From NCBI RefSeq assembly GCF_900289115.1, contig NZ_LT985196.1, forward strand, positions 1,596,826-1,647,665: a DNA stretch of 50,840 bases. The letters are read 5' to 3'. Positions 22,546-30,031 of this stretch are shown here, one piece after another. This stretch comes from Janibacter massiliensis. Its GTDB lineage: Bacteria; Actinomycetota; Actinomycetes; Actinomycetales; Dermatophilaceae. The notes beneath the pieces are model-generated. The model saw only the letters and a program-made list of their open reading frames with translations, ran no database searches and was not told the DNA's origin. Position 1 is the first letter of the stretch, and each line of letters begins with the position of its first letter. Position numbers and translations under genes: made by a program.

Positions 22546-23520
22546 TCAGCCGTGATGGCCGTGCTCGTCCCAGTGCGCCCCGTGGGCGGCGTGCCGGTGC
22601 CCGTCGTGGAGGTAGTCGACGTGGTCGTCGTGGAGCACCGCCTCGTGACCGCACTCGTCCCAGTGCTCGTGGTGGTGCTCCTCCGCACGGTGGTGCCGGC
22701 GAACCGCCCCGTGGACGGCGGAGGCCAGCGCAGCGACGAGGAAGACCCCCACCGCCAGGAGCACGATCGTGCCGCCGGAGGGGGTGTCGGCATGGAAGGA
22801 GACGATGACGCCGCCGACGCTCGTGAGGAGCCCGGTCGCGACGGCGATCCCGAGGGTGGAGCGGAACGACCGCCCGAGCACCTGCCCCGTCGCGTTCGGC
22901 AGGATCATCAGGGCGCTGATGAGCAGCAACCCGATAACCCGCATCGACAGGACGACGGTGACGGCGACGAGCACGGTGAGCAGGACGTTCGTCGCGAGCA
23001 CCGGCATGCCGGTGGCGCGGGCGTACTCCTCGTCCTGCGCGACGGCGAAGAACCGGCTGCGCATGACGACGACGGTGAGCACGACGAGGGCCGCGAGCCA
23101 CGCGAAGGCCGTGAGGTCGGCGTGCGTCACCGTGTTGATCGCCCCGAAGAGGTACGACGCGAGGCTCGCTGATCCGCCGCCCGGCGCCTTGGCGAGGATG
23201 ACGACGCCGGCGGCGATGCCCCCGTAGAACATCACCGCGAGGGCCAGGTCGCCCCCGGTGCGGCCCGTCCGACGCAGCAGCTCGATGATGACGGCGGCCA
23301 CGACGGTGGCCAGCAGGGCGGTCCACACGGGGGAGGTCCGTGTGAGAACGCCGATCCCGACGCCCGCGAGGGCCACGTGGCCCATGCCGTCACCGATGAG
23401 CGACATCGAGCGCTGGACGAGGAAGATCCCGACCAGCGGCGCCGTGATCCCCACGAGCAGGGCGGCGATGAGGGAGTTGCGGACGAAGTCGAGGGCGAGC
23501 AGATCGATGACGTCGATCAT
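22546..23520 (-). CDS. znuB: Zinc ABC transporter permease ZnuB with His-rich tail
   Basis: A 324-residue membrane protein of the ABC-3 family with about eight hydrophobic segments and the EAA-like GDGMGHVALAGVGIG region near 43-57. From about residue 274 it has a roughly 50-residue hydrophilic tail with about 17 histidines plus Asp, Glu and one Cys, probably cytoplasmic, and likely to bind zinc. Most ZnuB proteins stop before such a tail. The ATG at 23520 overlaps the znuC stop (ATGA). It forms an importer with ZnuC and ZnuA. Confidence 0.93.
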   Translation of the reverse strand: MIDVIDLLALDFVRNSLIAALLVGITAPLVGIFLVQRSMSLIGDGMGHVALAGVGIGVLTRTSPVWTALLATVVAAVIIELLRRTGRTGGDLALAVMFYGGIAAGVVILAKAPGGGSASLASYLFGAINTVTHADLTAFAWLAALVVLTVVVMRSRFFAVAQDEEYARATGMPVLATNVLLTVLVAVTVVLSMRVIGLLLISALMILPNATGQVLGRSFRSTLGIAVATGLLTSVGGVIVSFHADTPSGGTIVLLAVGVFLVAALASAVHGAVRRHHRAEEHHHEHWDECGHEAVLHDDHVDYLHDGHRHAAHGAHWDEHGHHG

Positions 23521-24227
23521 CGGACCTCCCGGAGACGGTGGTCGCCGACGATCCGGCCGGCCTCGACCTCGACGACCCGGGTCGTCAGGTCCGTGAAGGC
23601 CGCGAGCTCGTGGGTCACGACGACAAGGGTGGCGCCCCGCTCGACGAGACGGGCGAGGACCGCGACGAGGACCGCCTGGTTCGCGGTGTCCACCCCGGCG
23701 GTCGGTTCGTCGAGAAGGAAGAGCTCGGGCTCGCAGGCGAGGGCGCGCGCGATGAGGACGCGGCGCTGCTGACCCCCGGACAGCTGTCCCACCTGGGCGT
23801 CGGCCCGGTCGCCGAGGCCGACGACTCGGATCGCCTCGGTCACCGCGGTGCGCTCGCCCGCGGTGAACGGGCGCCACGGCGCCCACCACGGGGTCCGCGC
23901 GAGGCGTCCGGTCGCGACGACCTCCCGGACGGTCGAGGGGATCGCGGTCGCGACGCTCTGCCGCTGCGGGACGTACCCCACCCGGTGGTGCTCGGTGAAC
24001 GACCGGCGCGGGGCGCCGAGGATCTCGCACACCCCGCCGGTCTGGTCGGCGAGGCCGAGGATCCCCTTGACGAGGGTCGACTTGCCCGAGCCGTTGGGCC
24101 CCGTGACGACGAGGACCTCGCCGCGGGGCACGGCGAGGTCGACGTCGCGCAGGGTCGTCCGGTCGCGGTAGCCGAAGGAGGCCTCACGCAGGACGAGGAC
24201 CGGTTCACCCGCTGGGGCTGCGGTCAC
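23517..24227 (-). CDS. znuC: Zinc ABC transporter ATP-binding protein ZnuC
   Basis: A 236-residue ATPase with Walker A GPNGSGKST (43-51), Q-loop YVPQRQ (85-90), signature LSGGQ (149-153), Walker B LLDEP (171-175) and H-loop VTHE. It powers the ZnuB permease. It starts with GTG 24227, overlapping the znuA stop by four bases, and its stop overlaps znuB. Zinc rather than manganese is preferred because of the neighbouring zur and the His-rich loop in ZnuA. Confidence 0.94.
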   Translation of the reverse strand: MTAAPAGEPVLVLREASFGYRDRTTLRDVDLAVPRGEVLVVTGPNGSGKSTLVKGILGLADQTGGVCEILGAPRRSFTEHHRVGYVPQRQSVATAIPSTVREVVATGRLARTPWWAPWRPFTAGERTAVTEAIRVVGLGDRADAQVGQLSGGQQRRVLIARALACEPELFLLDEPTAGVDTANQAVLVAVLARLVERGATLVVVTHELAAFTDLTTRVVEVEAGRIVGDHRLREVR

Positions 24228-25153
24228 GAGCAGGACTGCCCCTTCACGAGGGTCTTGAGGTTGGAGCGCATGACCGAAACGTAGTCGTCGCCGGCCGACT
24301 CGTCCGTCAGCCCCTCGAGCGGGTCGAGGACCGCGACCGTCGCGCCGGTCTCCGCCGCGATCGTCTCGGCCGTCTTCCTCGGGACGAGGGTCTCGGCGTA
24401 GACCGTTTTCACCCCGTGCTCCTTGACGTGCTCGACGACCTCCGCCATGTCCTTGGCGCTCGGCTCGGCCTCCGGGTCGAGGGTGATCGACTCCTGCTCG
24501 AGCCCGTAGGCATCGGCGAGGTAGCCGAACGCGGCGTGACCCGTGACGAGCTCCTTGCTCCGACAGGTCCTCAGGCCGTCCTCGAACTCCCTGTCGAGGG
24601 TGGTGAGCTCCTTGCGGTAGCGCGTGGCGTTGGCGCGGTAGTCGTCCGCGTGCTCGGGGTCGACCTCGGCGAGCCGGGTCGCGACCGCGTCGACGACGTC
24701 CGCGTACTTCATCGGGTCGAGCCAGAAGTGCGGGTCCTTGCCGCCCTCCTCGCCGTGCTCGTGGTCGTGACCGTCCTCGGTGGCCGCGAGGTCGAGGTGG
24801 GCTGCAGGGGTGACGTCGAACGCCGTGTCGCGCGCCTGCTTCGCCGCGTCGTCGACCGCCGGCTGGAAACCACTCTGGTAGACGACGAGGTCCGCCTTCG
24901 CCACGGCGACGGTGTCCCTGGGGGAGAGCTCGAGGTCATGAGGCTCGGCGCCCGGCTTCGTCAGGTTGGTCACCGCGACGTGGTCGCCACCGACCTGCTC
25001 CACCGCGTGCTGTAGCGGGTAGAAGGAGGCCATCACGCTCACCTTGGGCGTGCCGTCGGCGGACGTGGTTCCGTCGTCGCTGCCGCACGCGGTGAGCGGC
25101 GTAGCGGTGAGGCAGAGGGCGGCGGCGGTCGCGAGAACGGGTCGGAGGCGCAT
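24224..25153 (-). CDS. znuA: Zinc ABC transporter substrate-binding lipoprotein ZnuA
   Basis: A 309-residue cluster A-I binding protein. It has a lipoprotein signal with lipobox LTAC (Cys23), likely ligands H72 (PHDLEL) and H142 (DPHFWLDP), a short acidic His-rich loop (DGHDHEHGEE, 127-136) typical of zinc-specific members, and a third His near 208 in GHAAFGYL. I chose ATG 25153 because the signal peptide starts there. An in-frame start at 25189 would place the Zur box inside the gene. It is the first gene of the znuACB-zur unit. Confidence 0.94.
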   Translation of the reverse strand: MRLRPVLATAAALCLTATPLTACGSDDGTTSADGTPKVSVMASFYPLQHAVEQVGGDHVAVTNLTKPGAEPHDLELSPRDTVAVAKADLVVYQSGFQPAVDDAAKQARDTAFDVTPAAHLDLAATEDGHDHEHGEEGGKDPHFWLDPMKYADVVDAVATRLAEVDPEHADDYRANATRYRKELTTLDREFEDGLRTCRSKELVTGHAAFGYLADAYGLEQESITLDPEAEPSAKDMAEVVEHVKEHGVKTVYAETLVPRKTAETIAAETGATVAVLDPLEGLTDESAGDDYVSVMRSNLKTLVKGQSCS

Positions 25154-25173
25154 GACGACCACCCTCATAAAAA

Positions 25174-25188
25174 TGAGAGTGATTGTCA
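25174..25188 (-). promoter_or_regulatory. Putative Zur box upstream of znuA
   Basis: On the minus strand the 15-mer TGACAATCACTCTCA is an imperfect 7-1-7 palindrome. It keeps the TGA.A.T half-sites of Gram-positive Zur boxes (TGAAAATGATTTTCA-like). It is 20 bases before the znuA ATG in a locally AT-rich stretch. A TTGACA -35-like hexamer overlaps it, so a bound repressor would block the promoter. Confidence 0.7.
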
Positions 25189-25205
25189 AAAGCAGGTGGT
25201 GGCCT

Positions 25206-25541
25206 TCAGCGCGGCACGGCCCGGACGGCGCAGATCGCGACGAGGAGGAAGATCACCGACACCTGCATCAGGCGCTCGGACGGTGACCGCCGACTCCACC
25301 CGAGGGCCAGCACCCAGGCGAGGACGACGATGACCGGGACGATGAGCAGCCACCCGGGGGGCGGGAGGAAGGAGCCGGCGAGGACGAGCGCGACGACGAT
25401 CGCCATGAGGACGAGCGGGTGGATGCTCGTGAGCGCGCGCGCCAGCGGGCCGCTGGCCCGTTCGAAGGAGCTCGGGCCGCCGTGCGGGCACGGCGCGTCG
25501 GGGTCGACGGGGGCAGGCGCGTCGTGGGGCTCGGACATCAT
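25206..25541 (-). CDS. Small membrane protein, unknown function
   Basis: A 111-residue protein with a hydrophilic N-terminus containing one CPHG motif. Three hydrophobic segments follow (about 40-58, 62-82, 92-108), separated by Arg-rich turns. I do not recognise a family. It starts at ATG 25541 or, three bases on, at a second ATG. A TAGCCT box six bases before the first suggests a leaderless start. It is upstream of znuA in the same direction with 52 bases between, but the Zur box lies in that gap, so it need not be in the zinc regulon. Confidence 0.65.
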   Translation of the reverse strand: MMSEPHDAPAPVDPDAPCPHGGPSSFERASGPLARALTSIHPLVLMAIVVALVLAGSFLPPPGWLLIVPVIVVLAWVLALGWSRRSPSERLMQVSVIFLLVAICAVRAVPR

Positions 25542-25544
25542 CCG

Positions 25545-25573
25545 GCAAGGCTAGCCGCGGCGGTTAGCCTTGC
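25545..25573. promoter_or_regulatory. Mirror-image divergent leaderless promoters of glyS and the 25541 gene
   Basis: GCAAGGCTA (25545-25553), an 11-base GC-only-but-one spacer and TAGCCTTGC (25565-25573) form a perfect 9-base inverted repeat. Each arm contains a TAGCCT -10 box reading outwards. The boxes end six bases (minus) and seven bases (plus) before the two start codons. Confidence 0.65.
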
Positions 25574-25577
25574 CCGC

Positions 25578-26984
25578 ATGGCCAAGCAGACCTCCACCGT
25601 GGACACCGTCGTCAGCCTCTGCAAGCGACGGGGGTTCGTGTACCCCTGCGGAGAGATCTACGGCGGCACCCGCTCCGCGTGGGACTACGGGCCCCTCGGC
25701 GTCGAGCTCAAGGAGAACATCAAGCGGCAGTGGTGGAAGTCGATGGTGCACGGCCGTGACGACGTCGTCGGCCTCGACTCCTCGATCATCCTTCCGCGCG
25801 AGACCTGGGTCGCCTCGGGCCACGTCGGCACGTTCACCGACCCGCTCGTCGAGTGCCTGCACTGCCACCGGCGGCGCCGTCAGGACCACCTGCAGGAAGC
25901 GTACGCCGAGAAGGCAGCGAAGAAGGGTCGAGAGATCGACCCCGACTCCGTCCCGATGGAGGAGATCGTCTGCCCCGACTGCGGGACCAAGGGCCGGTGG
26001 ACCGAGCCGCGCGACTTCCAGATGATGCTCAAGACCTACCTCGGGGTCATCGAGGACGAGAGCGGGCTGCACTACCTCCGCCCGGAGACGGCCCAGGGCA
26101 TCTTCCTCAACTTCCTCAACGTCCTGGGCACCTCGCGCCGCAAGCCACCGTTCGGCATCGCGCAGACGGGCAAGAGCTTCCGCAACGAGATCACCCCGGG
26201 GAACTTCATCTTCCGGACCCGGGAGTTCGAGCAGATGGAGATGGAGTTCTTCGTCAAGCCCGGCGAGGACGAGGAGTGGCACCAGTACTGGATCGACGAG
26301 CGCACCCGCTGGTACACCGACCTCGGCATCGACCCGGACAACCTTCGCCACTACGAGCACGCGAAGGAGAAGCTGTCGCACTACTCCAAGCGCACCGTGG
26401 ACATCGAGTACCGCTTCAACTTCGCCAGCAGCGAGTGGGGCGAGCTCGAGGGCATCGCGAACCGCACCGACTTCGACCTCTCGACCCACTCGAAGCACTC
26501 GGGCACGGACCTCGTGTACTTCGACCAGACGACGGGGGAGAAGTACACCCCCTACGTCATCGAGCCTGCGGCCGGGCTGTCCCGCTCGCTCATGACGTTC
26601 CTCATCGACGCCTATGCCGAGGACGAGGCCCCGAACGCCAAGGGCGGGGTCGACACCCGCACGGTGCTGCGCCTGGACCACCGGCTCGCGCCGGTCAAGG
26701 CAGCGGTCCTGCCGCTGTCGCGCAACGCCGACCTCTCGCCGAAGGCCCGCGAGCTGGCCGCCCAGCTGCGCAAGAGCTGGAACGTCGACTTCGACGACGC
26801 CCAGGCGATCGGCAAGCGGTACCGCCGGCAGGACGAGATCGGCACGCCGTACTGCATCACCGTCGACTTCGACACCCTCGAGGACCACGCGGTGACGATC
26901 CGCGAGCGCGACACGATGACCCAGGAGCGGATCGCCCTCGACCAGGTCGAGGGGTGGCTCGCTCAGCGGCTCGTCGGCTGCTGA
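25578..26984 (+). CDS. glyS: Glycyl-tRNA synthetase (dimeric type)
   Basis: A 468-residue class II synthetase of the alpha2 type that charges tRNA-Gly. The N-terminus has [16 protein letters not shown]. Zinc-type cysteine pairs CLHC and CPDC lie near 94-97 and 133-136. Motif 2 is [17 protein letters not shown], and the C-terminal anticodon-binding domain starts near 370. ATG 25578 follows a TAGCCT box by seven bases, so the message is probably leaderless, and no T-box leader fits. Its stop overlaps the dusB ATG by one base. Confidence 0.97.
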   Translation: MAKQTSTVDTVVSLCKRRGFVYPCGEIYGGTRSAWDYGPLGVELKENIKRQWWKSMVHGRDDVVGLDSSIILPRETWVASGHVGTFTDPLVECLHCHRRRRQDHLQEAYAEKAAKKGREIDPDSVPMEEIVCPDCGTKGRWTEPRDFQMMLKTYLGVIEDESGLHYLRPETAQGIFLNFLNVLGTSRRKPPFGIAQTGKSFRNEITPGNFIFRTREFEQMEMEFFVKPGEDEEWHQYWIDERTRWYTDLGIDPDNLRHYEHAKEKLSHYSKRTVDIEYRFNFASSEWGELEGIANRTDFDLSTHSKHSGTDLVYFDQTTGEKYTPYVIEPAAGLSRSLMTFLIDAYAEDEAPNAKGGVDTRTVLRLDHRLAPVKAAVLPLSRNADLSPKARELAAQLRKSWNVDFDDAQAIGKRYRRQDEIGTPYCITVDFDTLEDHAVTIRERDTMTQERIALDQVEGWLAQRLVGC

Positions 26985-28210
26985 TGACGATCGTCGCCGA
27001 GCGGGACGGCGGATCCGCTCCTGCGCCGCTCCTGCCACCCCTACGGATCGGCAGGCACGAGATCGGGTCGCCGGTCGTGCTCGCGCCGATGGCGGGGATC
27101 ACCAACCGCGCGTTCCGCCGGCTGTGCCGGCAGTACGGGAACGACGGCCTCGCCGCGGGGGGCGCCGGCGGGGCGAGCAGCCTGTACGTGAGCGAGATGG
27201 TGACCTCCCGGGCGCTCGTCGAGCGCAGCCCCGAGACGATGCGGCTCATCGAGCACGACGGCGACGAGCACCCGCGCAGCGTGCAGCTGTACAGCGTGGA
27301 CCCGGCGACGACCGCCGCGGCGGTGCGGATGCTCGTCACCGAGGACCGCGCCGACCACATCGATCTCAACTTCGGCTGCCCGGTCCCGAAGGTGACCCGC
27401 AAGGGCGGCGGGTCGGCCCTGCCGTGGAAGCGTGACCTGTTCCGCGCGATCGTCGGTGCTGCCGTGACGGAGGCCGCCCGGCGTGACGTGCCGGTCACGG
27501 TGAAGATGCGCAAGGGCATCGACGACGAGCACCTCACGTTCCTCGACGCCGCCCAGGCCGCCGTGGAGGAGGGCGTCGCGGCCGTCGCGCTCCACGGCCG
27601 CACGGCCGCGCAGTCCTACTCGGGCCAGGCCGACTGGTTGGCGATCCGCCAGCTCAAGGAGGCCGTCACGAGCGTCCCCGTCCTCGGCAACGGGGACATC
27701 TGGTCGGCCGAGGACGCGCTGCGGATGGTCGCGGAGACCGGGTGCGACGGGGTCGTCGTCGGCCGGGGGTGCCTTGGGCGCCCGTGGCTCTTCACCGACC
27801 TCGCGGCGGCCTTCGCCGGGACGACGGCCCGGGTGCGCCCGACGCTCGGGGAGGTCACCGACACCCTGCGCCGGCACGCCGAGTACCTCACCGAGTTCTA
27901 CGACGGGGACGAGCTGCGCGCCTGCCGGGACATCCGCAAGCACATCGCGTGGTACCTCAAGGGGTTCCCCGCCGGGTCGGAGGTGCGCAACCGGCTCGCG
28001 CTCGTCGACTCGCTCGCCGCGCTCGACGAGCTCATCGCGACGACGGACCCGGACATCCCCTGGCCCGGCGAGCCCGCCGAAGGGCCGCGCGGGCGCGCCG
28101 GGTCCCCGCGGACCGTCGCCCTGCCGGAGAACTGGCTGGCCAGCCGCGAGCTCGACGAGACGCAGCGCGCGACGGTCGCCCAGGCCGAGCTGTCCGTCTC
28201 CGGGGGCTGA
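26984..28210 (+). CDS. dusB: tRNA dihydrouridine synthase DusB
   Basis: A 408-residue FMN enzyme that reduces uridines in the tRNA D-loop. The flavin-binding APMAGITNRAFR is near 32-43. The catalytic Cys132 sits in DLNFGCPVPKVTRKGGGSAL, the HGRT and Y.G.AD motifs follow, and GNGDI and GVVVGRG come later for phosphate binding. It is somewhat longer than many Dus proteins because of a Gly/Pro-rich insertion near 365-380 and a C-terminal extension. It is coupled to glyS (TGATG) and nine bases before dgt. Confidence 0.95.
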   Translation: MTIVAERDGGSAPAPLLPPLRIGRHEIGSPVVLAPMAGITNRAFRRLCRQYGNDGLAAGGAGGASSLYVSEMVTSRALVERSPETMRLIEHDGDEHPRSVQLYSVDPATTAAAVRMLVTEDRADHIDLNFGCPVPKVTRKGGGSALPWKRDLFRAIVGAAVTEAARRDVPVTVKMRKGIDDEHLTFLDAAQAAVEEGVAAVALHGRTAAQSYSGQADWLAIRQLKEAVTSVPVLGNGDIWSAEDALRMVAETGCDGVVVGRGCLGRPWLFTDLAAAFAGTTARVRPTLGEVTDTLRRHAEYLTEFYDGDELRACRDIRKHIAWYLKGFPAGSEVRNRLALVDSLAALDELIATTDPDIPWPGEPAEGPRGRAGSPRTVALPENWLASRELDETQRATVAQAELSVSGG

Positions 28211-28219
28211 GGGACGGCG

Positions 28220-29527
28220 ATGGGGTACGAGCCGCGCGACCGGGAACGCTGGGTGGCCGAGGACCCCGTTCACAAGCGCGCGGACCGGGACGATTTCGCC
28301 CGGGACCGCGGGCGGCTCATCCACTCCGCGGCACTGCGTCGGCTGTCGGCGAAGACGCAGGTCCTCCAGCCCGGCAGCGACGACTTCGTCCGGACCCGGC
28401 TGACCCATTCGCTGGAGGTCGCCCAGATCGGCCGGGAGTTCGGCAGCGCCCTCGGGTGCGACGGTGACGTCGTCGAGGTCGCCTGCCTGGCCCACGACAT
28501 CGGCCACCCGCCGTTCGGCCACAACGGGGAGAGCGCGCTCGCGCAGGTCGCGGCGGGCATCGGCGGGTTCGAGGGCAACGCGCAGACGCTGCGGGTGCTC
28601 ACCCGGCTCGAGGCCAAGCGCTTCCATCCGGACGGCCGGTCGGCCGGGCTCAACCTCACCCGGGCGAGCCTCGATGCCGCCACGAAGTACCCGTGGCGCA
28701 GCGCGGACGCGCCGGAGGGCAGCGGGAAGTTCGGGGCGTACGACGACGACCTCGACGTGTTCGGGTGGATCCGTCAGGACGCTCCCGATGGCCGCCGCTG
28801 CCTCGAGGCCGAGGTCATGGACTGGAGCGACGACGTCGCGTACTCCGTCCACGACGTCGAGGACGCAGTGGCCTCGGGCCTGCTCGACCTGCGCGCCCTG
28901 CGTGATCCCGGGGACGTCGACGCCGTCGTCACGGTGGCGGGCGAGGCGTACGCGCCGGACCTGGGCGCCGACGCGCTGGGGGCGGCCCTGGAGCGCCTGC
29001 TGGCCACCGGGTGCGTCCCGGCGTCCTTCGACGGCTCCCGGCGGGACCTGGCAGCCCTGAAGGACATGACGAGCCGGCTCGTCGGACGCTTCGTCCAGGC
29101 CGTCGAGGAGGCCACGCGCGCCGTGCACGGGCCTGCGCCGCTGCGTCGGTACGAGGCGGACCTCGTCGTCCCCGACACGGCTCGTGCCGAGGTCGCCGTC
29201 CTCAAGGCGGTCGCCGCCCACTTCGTCATGCGGGCCGACGCCCGGGCCGAGGTGTACGCGCACCAGCGCGAGGTCGTCCGAGACCTGGCGACGTGGTTCG
29301 CGCAGGACCCCCCGGCGCGGCTCGACGCCGACCTCCTGCCCGATCTCGCCGCGGCCGGCGACGAGGCCGGGCGCCTGCGGGTCGTCGTCGACCAGGTCGC
29401 CTCGCTCACCGACACCAGGGCGATCGAGCTCCACGCCCGGATCGCCTCGGGGGACTGCTCCCCGTTGACGTCGAAGGCCCGACGGGGTGTGATCGGCGCA
29501 CAGCCCGAACCGGATGAGGGGGACTGA
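28220..29527 (+). CDS. dgt: Deoxyguanosinetriphosphate triphosphohydrolase (dGTPase-like)
   Basis: A 435-residue HD-domain hydrolase that splits dNTPs into nucleoside and triphosphate. The HD metal ligands are visible as H63 (RLTHSLEV), H92-D93 (AHDIGHPPFGHNGE) and an Asp in DWSDDVAYSVHDVED. The usual N-terminus RGRLIHSAALRRLSAKTQV is present. Dgt commonly precedes dnaG in actinobacteria, as here, apart from a small lipoprotein gene in between. It is nine bases after dusB, probably in the same operon. Confidence 0.95.
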   Translation: MGYEPRDRERWVAEDPVHKRADRDDFARDRGRLIHSAALRRLSAKTQVLQPGSDDFVRTRLTHSLEVAQIGREFGSALGCDGDVVEVACLAHDIGHPPFGHNGESALAQVAAGIGGFEGNAQTLRVLTRLEAKRFHPDGRSAGLNLTRASLDAATKYPWRSADAPEGSGKFGAYDDDLDVFGWIRQDAPDGRRCLEAEVMDWSDDVAYSVHDVEDAVASGLLDLRALRDPGDVDAVVTVAGEAYAPDLGADALGAALERLLATGCVPASFDGSRRDLAALKDMTSRLVGRFVQAVEEATRAVHGPAPLRRYEADLVVPDTARAEVAVLKAVAAHFVMRADARAEVYAHQREVVRDLATWFAQDPPARLDADLLPDLAAAGDEAGRLRVVVDQVASLTDTRAIELHARIASGDCSPLTSKARRGVIGAQPEPDEGD

Positions 29528-29607
29528 TGGCGGTGGGACAGGGCGCGGATCCGGCAGGTGTCGCGACGGCACCGACTGCCGCGCGCGGAAGGGTGCAGGG
29601 GGGATCG

Positions 29608-29952
29608 ATGAGAGCCGTCGGAGCGATCGCGGTCGTGGCGCTCGGTCTGTCGGCGTGCGCCACCGGCGAGTCGCCTCCCGCAGCGACGCCCGCCGGCGCC
29701 GTGGTGCTGCGGCAGAACGTCCCGGCGGAGATCGAGACGTCGACCGTCGTCGCGACGAACGTCGACGGCAACGACGTCACTCTCGGCATCAGCGACGGCG
29801 GGGCGATCGCGAAGCCCACCCCGACGTCGGAGGGATCGTCGGTGACGATCGCGGGGGACATCTGGCAGGTGCGGGCGGTGTGGTCCGAGGGCGAGCCGGC
29901 GGACGCCCCGGGCGCCTCCGCCGGGCGCGTCATGCTCGTCCCCGCCGGCTGA
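29608..29952 (+). CDS. Small lipoprotein, unknown function
   Basis: A 114-residue protein with a clear lipoprotein signal: a short positive N-terminus, a hydrophobic core and lipobox LSAC near residues 14-17. The mature part of about 97 residues is strand-rich and ends in VMLVPAG. I chose ATG 29608, which has an AGGGGGG site five bases upstream. A longer frame beginning at 29527 overlaps dgt but would bury the signal peptide behind 27 polar residues. It is probably anchored to the outer face of the membrane. Confidence 0.7.
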   Translation: MRAVGAIAVVALGLSACATGESPPAATPAGAVVLRQNVPAEIETSTVVATNVDGNDVTLGISDGGAIAKPTPTSEGSSVTIAGDIWQVRAVWSEGEPADAPGASAGRVMLVPAG

Positions 29953-29998
29953 TCCGCTCCCCGGCGCCAGGCCTGCCGCGGCCGCCGCCTCCGGTGCC

Positions 29999-30004
29999 TA
30001 GACT
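29999..30004 (+). promoter_or_regulatory. -10 box of the dnaG promoter
   Basis: TAGACT lies 28 bases before the dnaG ATG, allowing a leader of about 20 bases that includes the strong GAGGAGG ribosome binding site (30021-30027). Confidence 0.5.
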
Positions 30005-30031
30005 CGGCGGGTCGAGCGACGAGGAGGTGCG

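Noticed and set aside
25560-25577. T-box leader for glyS
   Set aside because: The promoter box is seven bases from the ATG, leaving no leader RNA.
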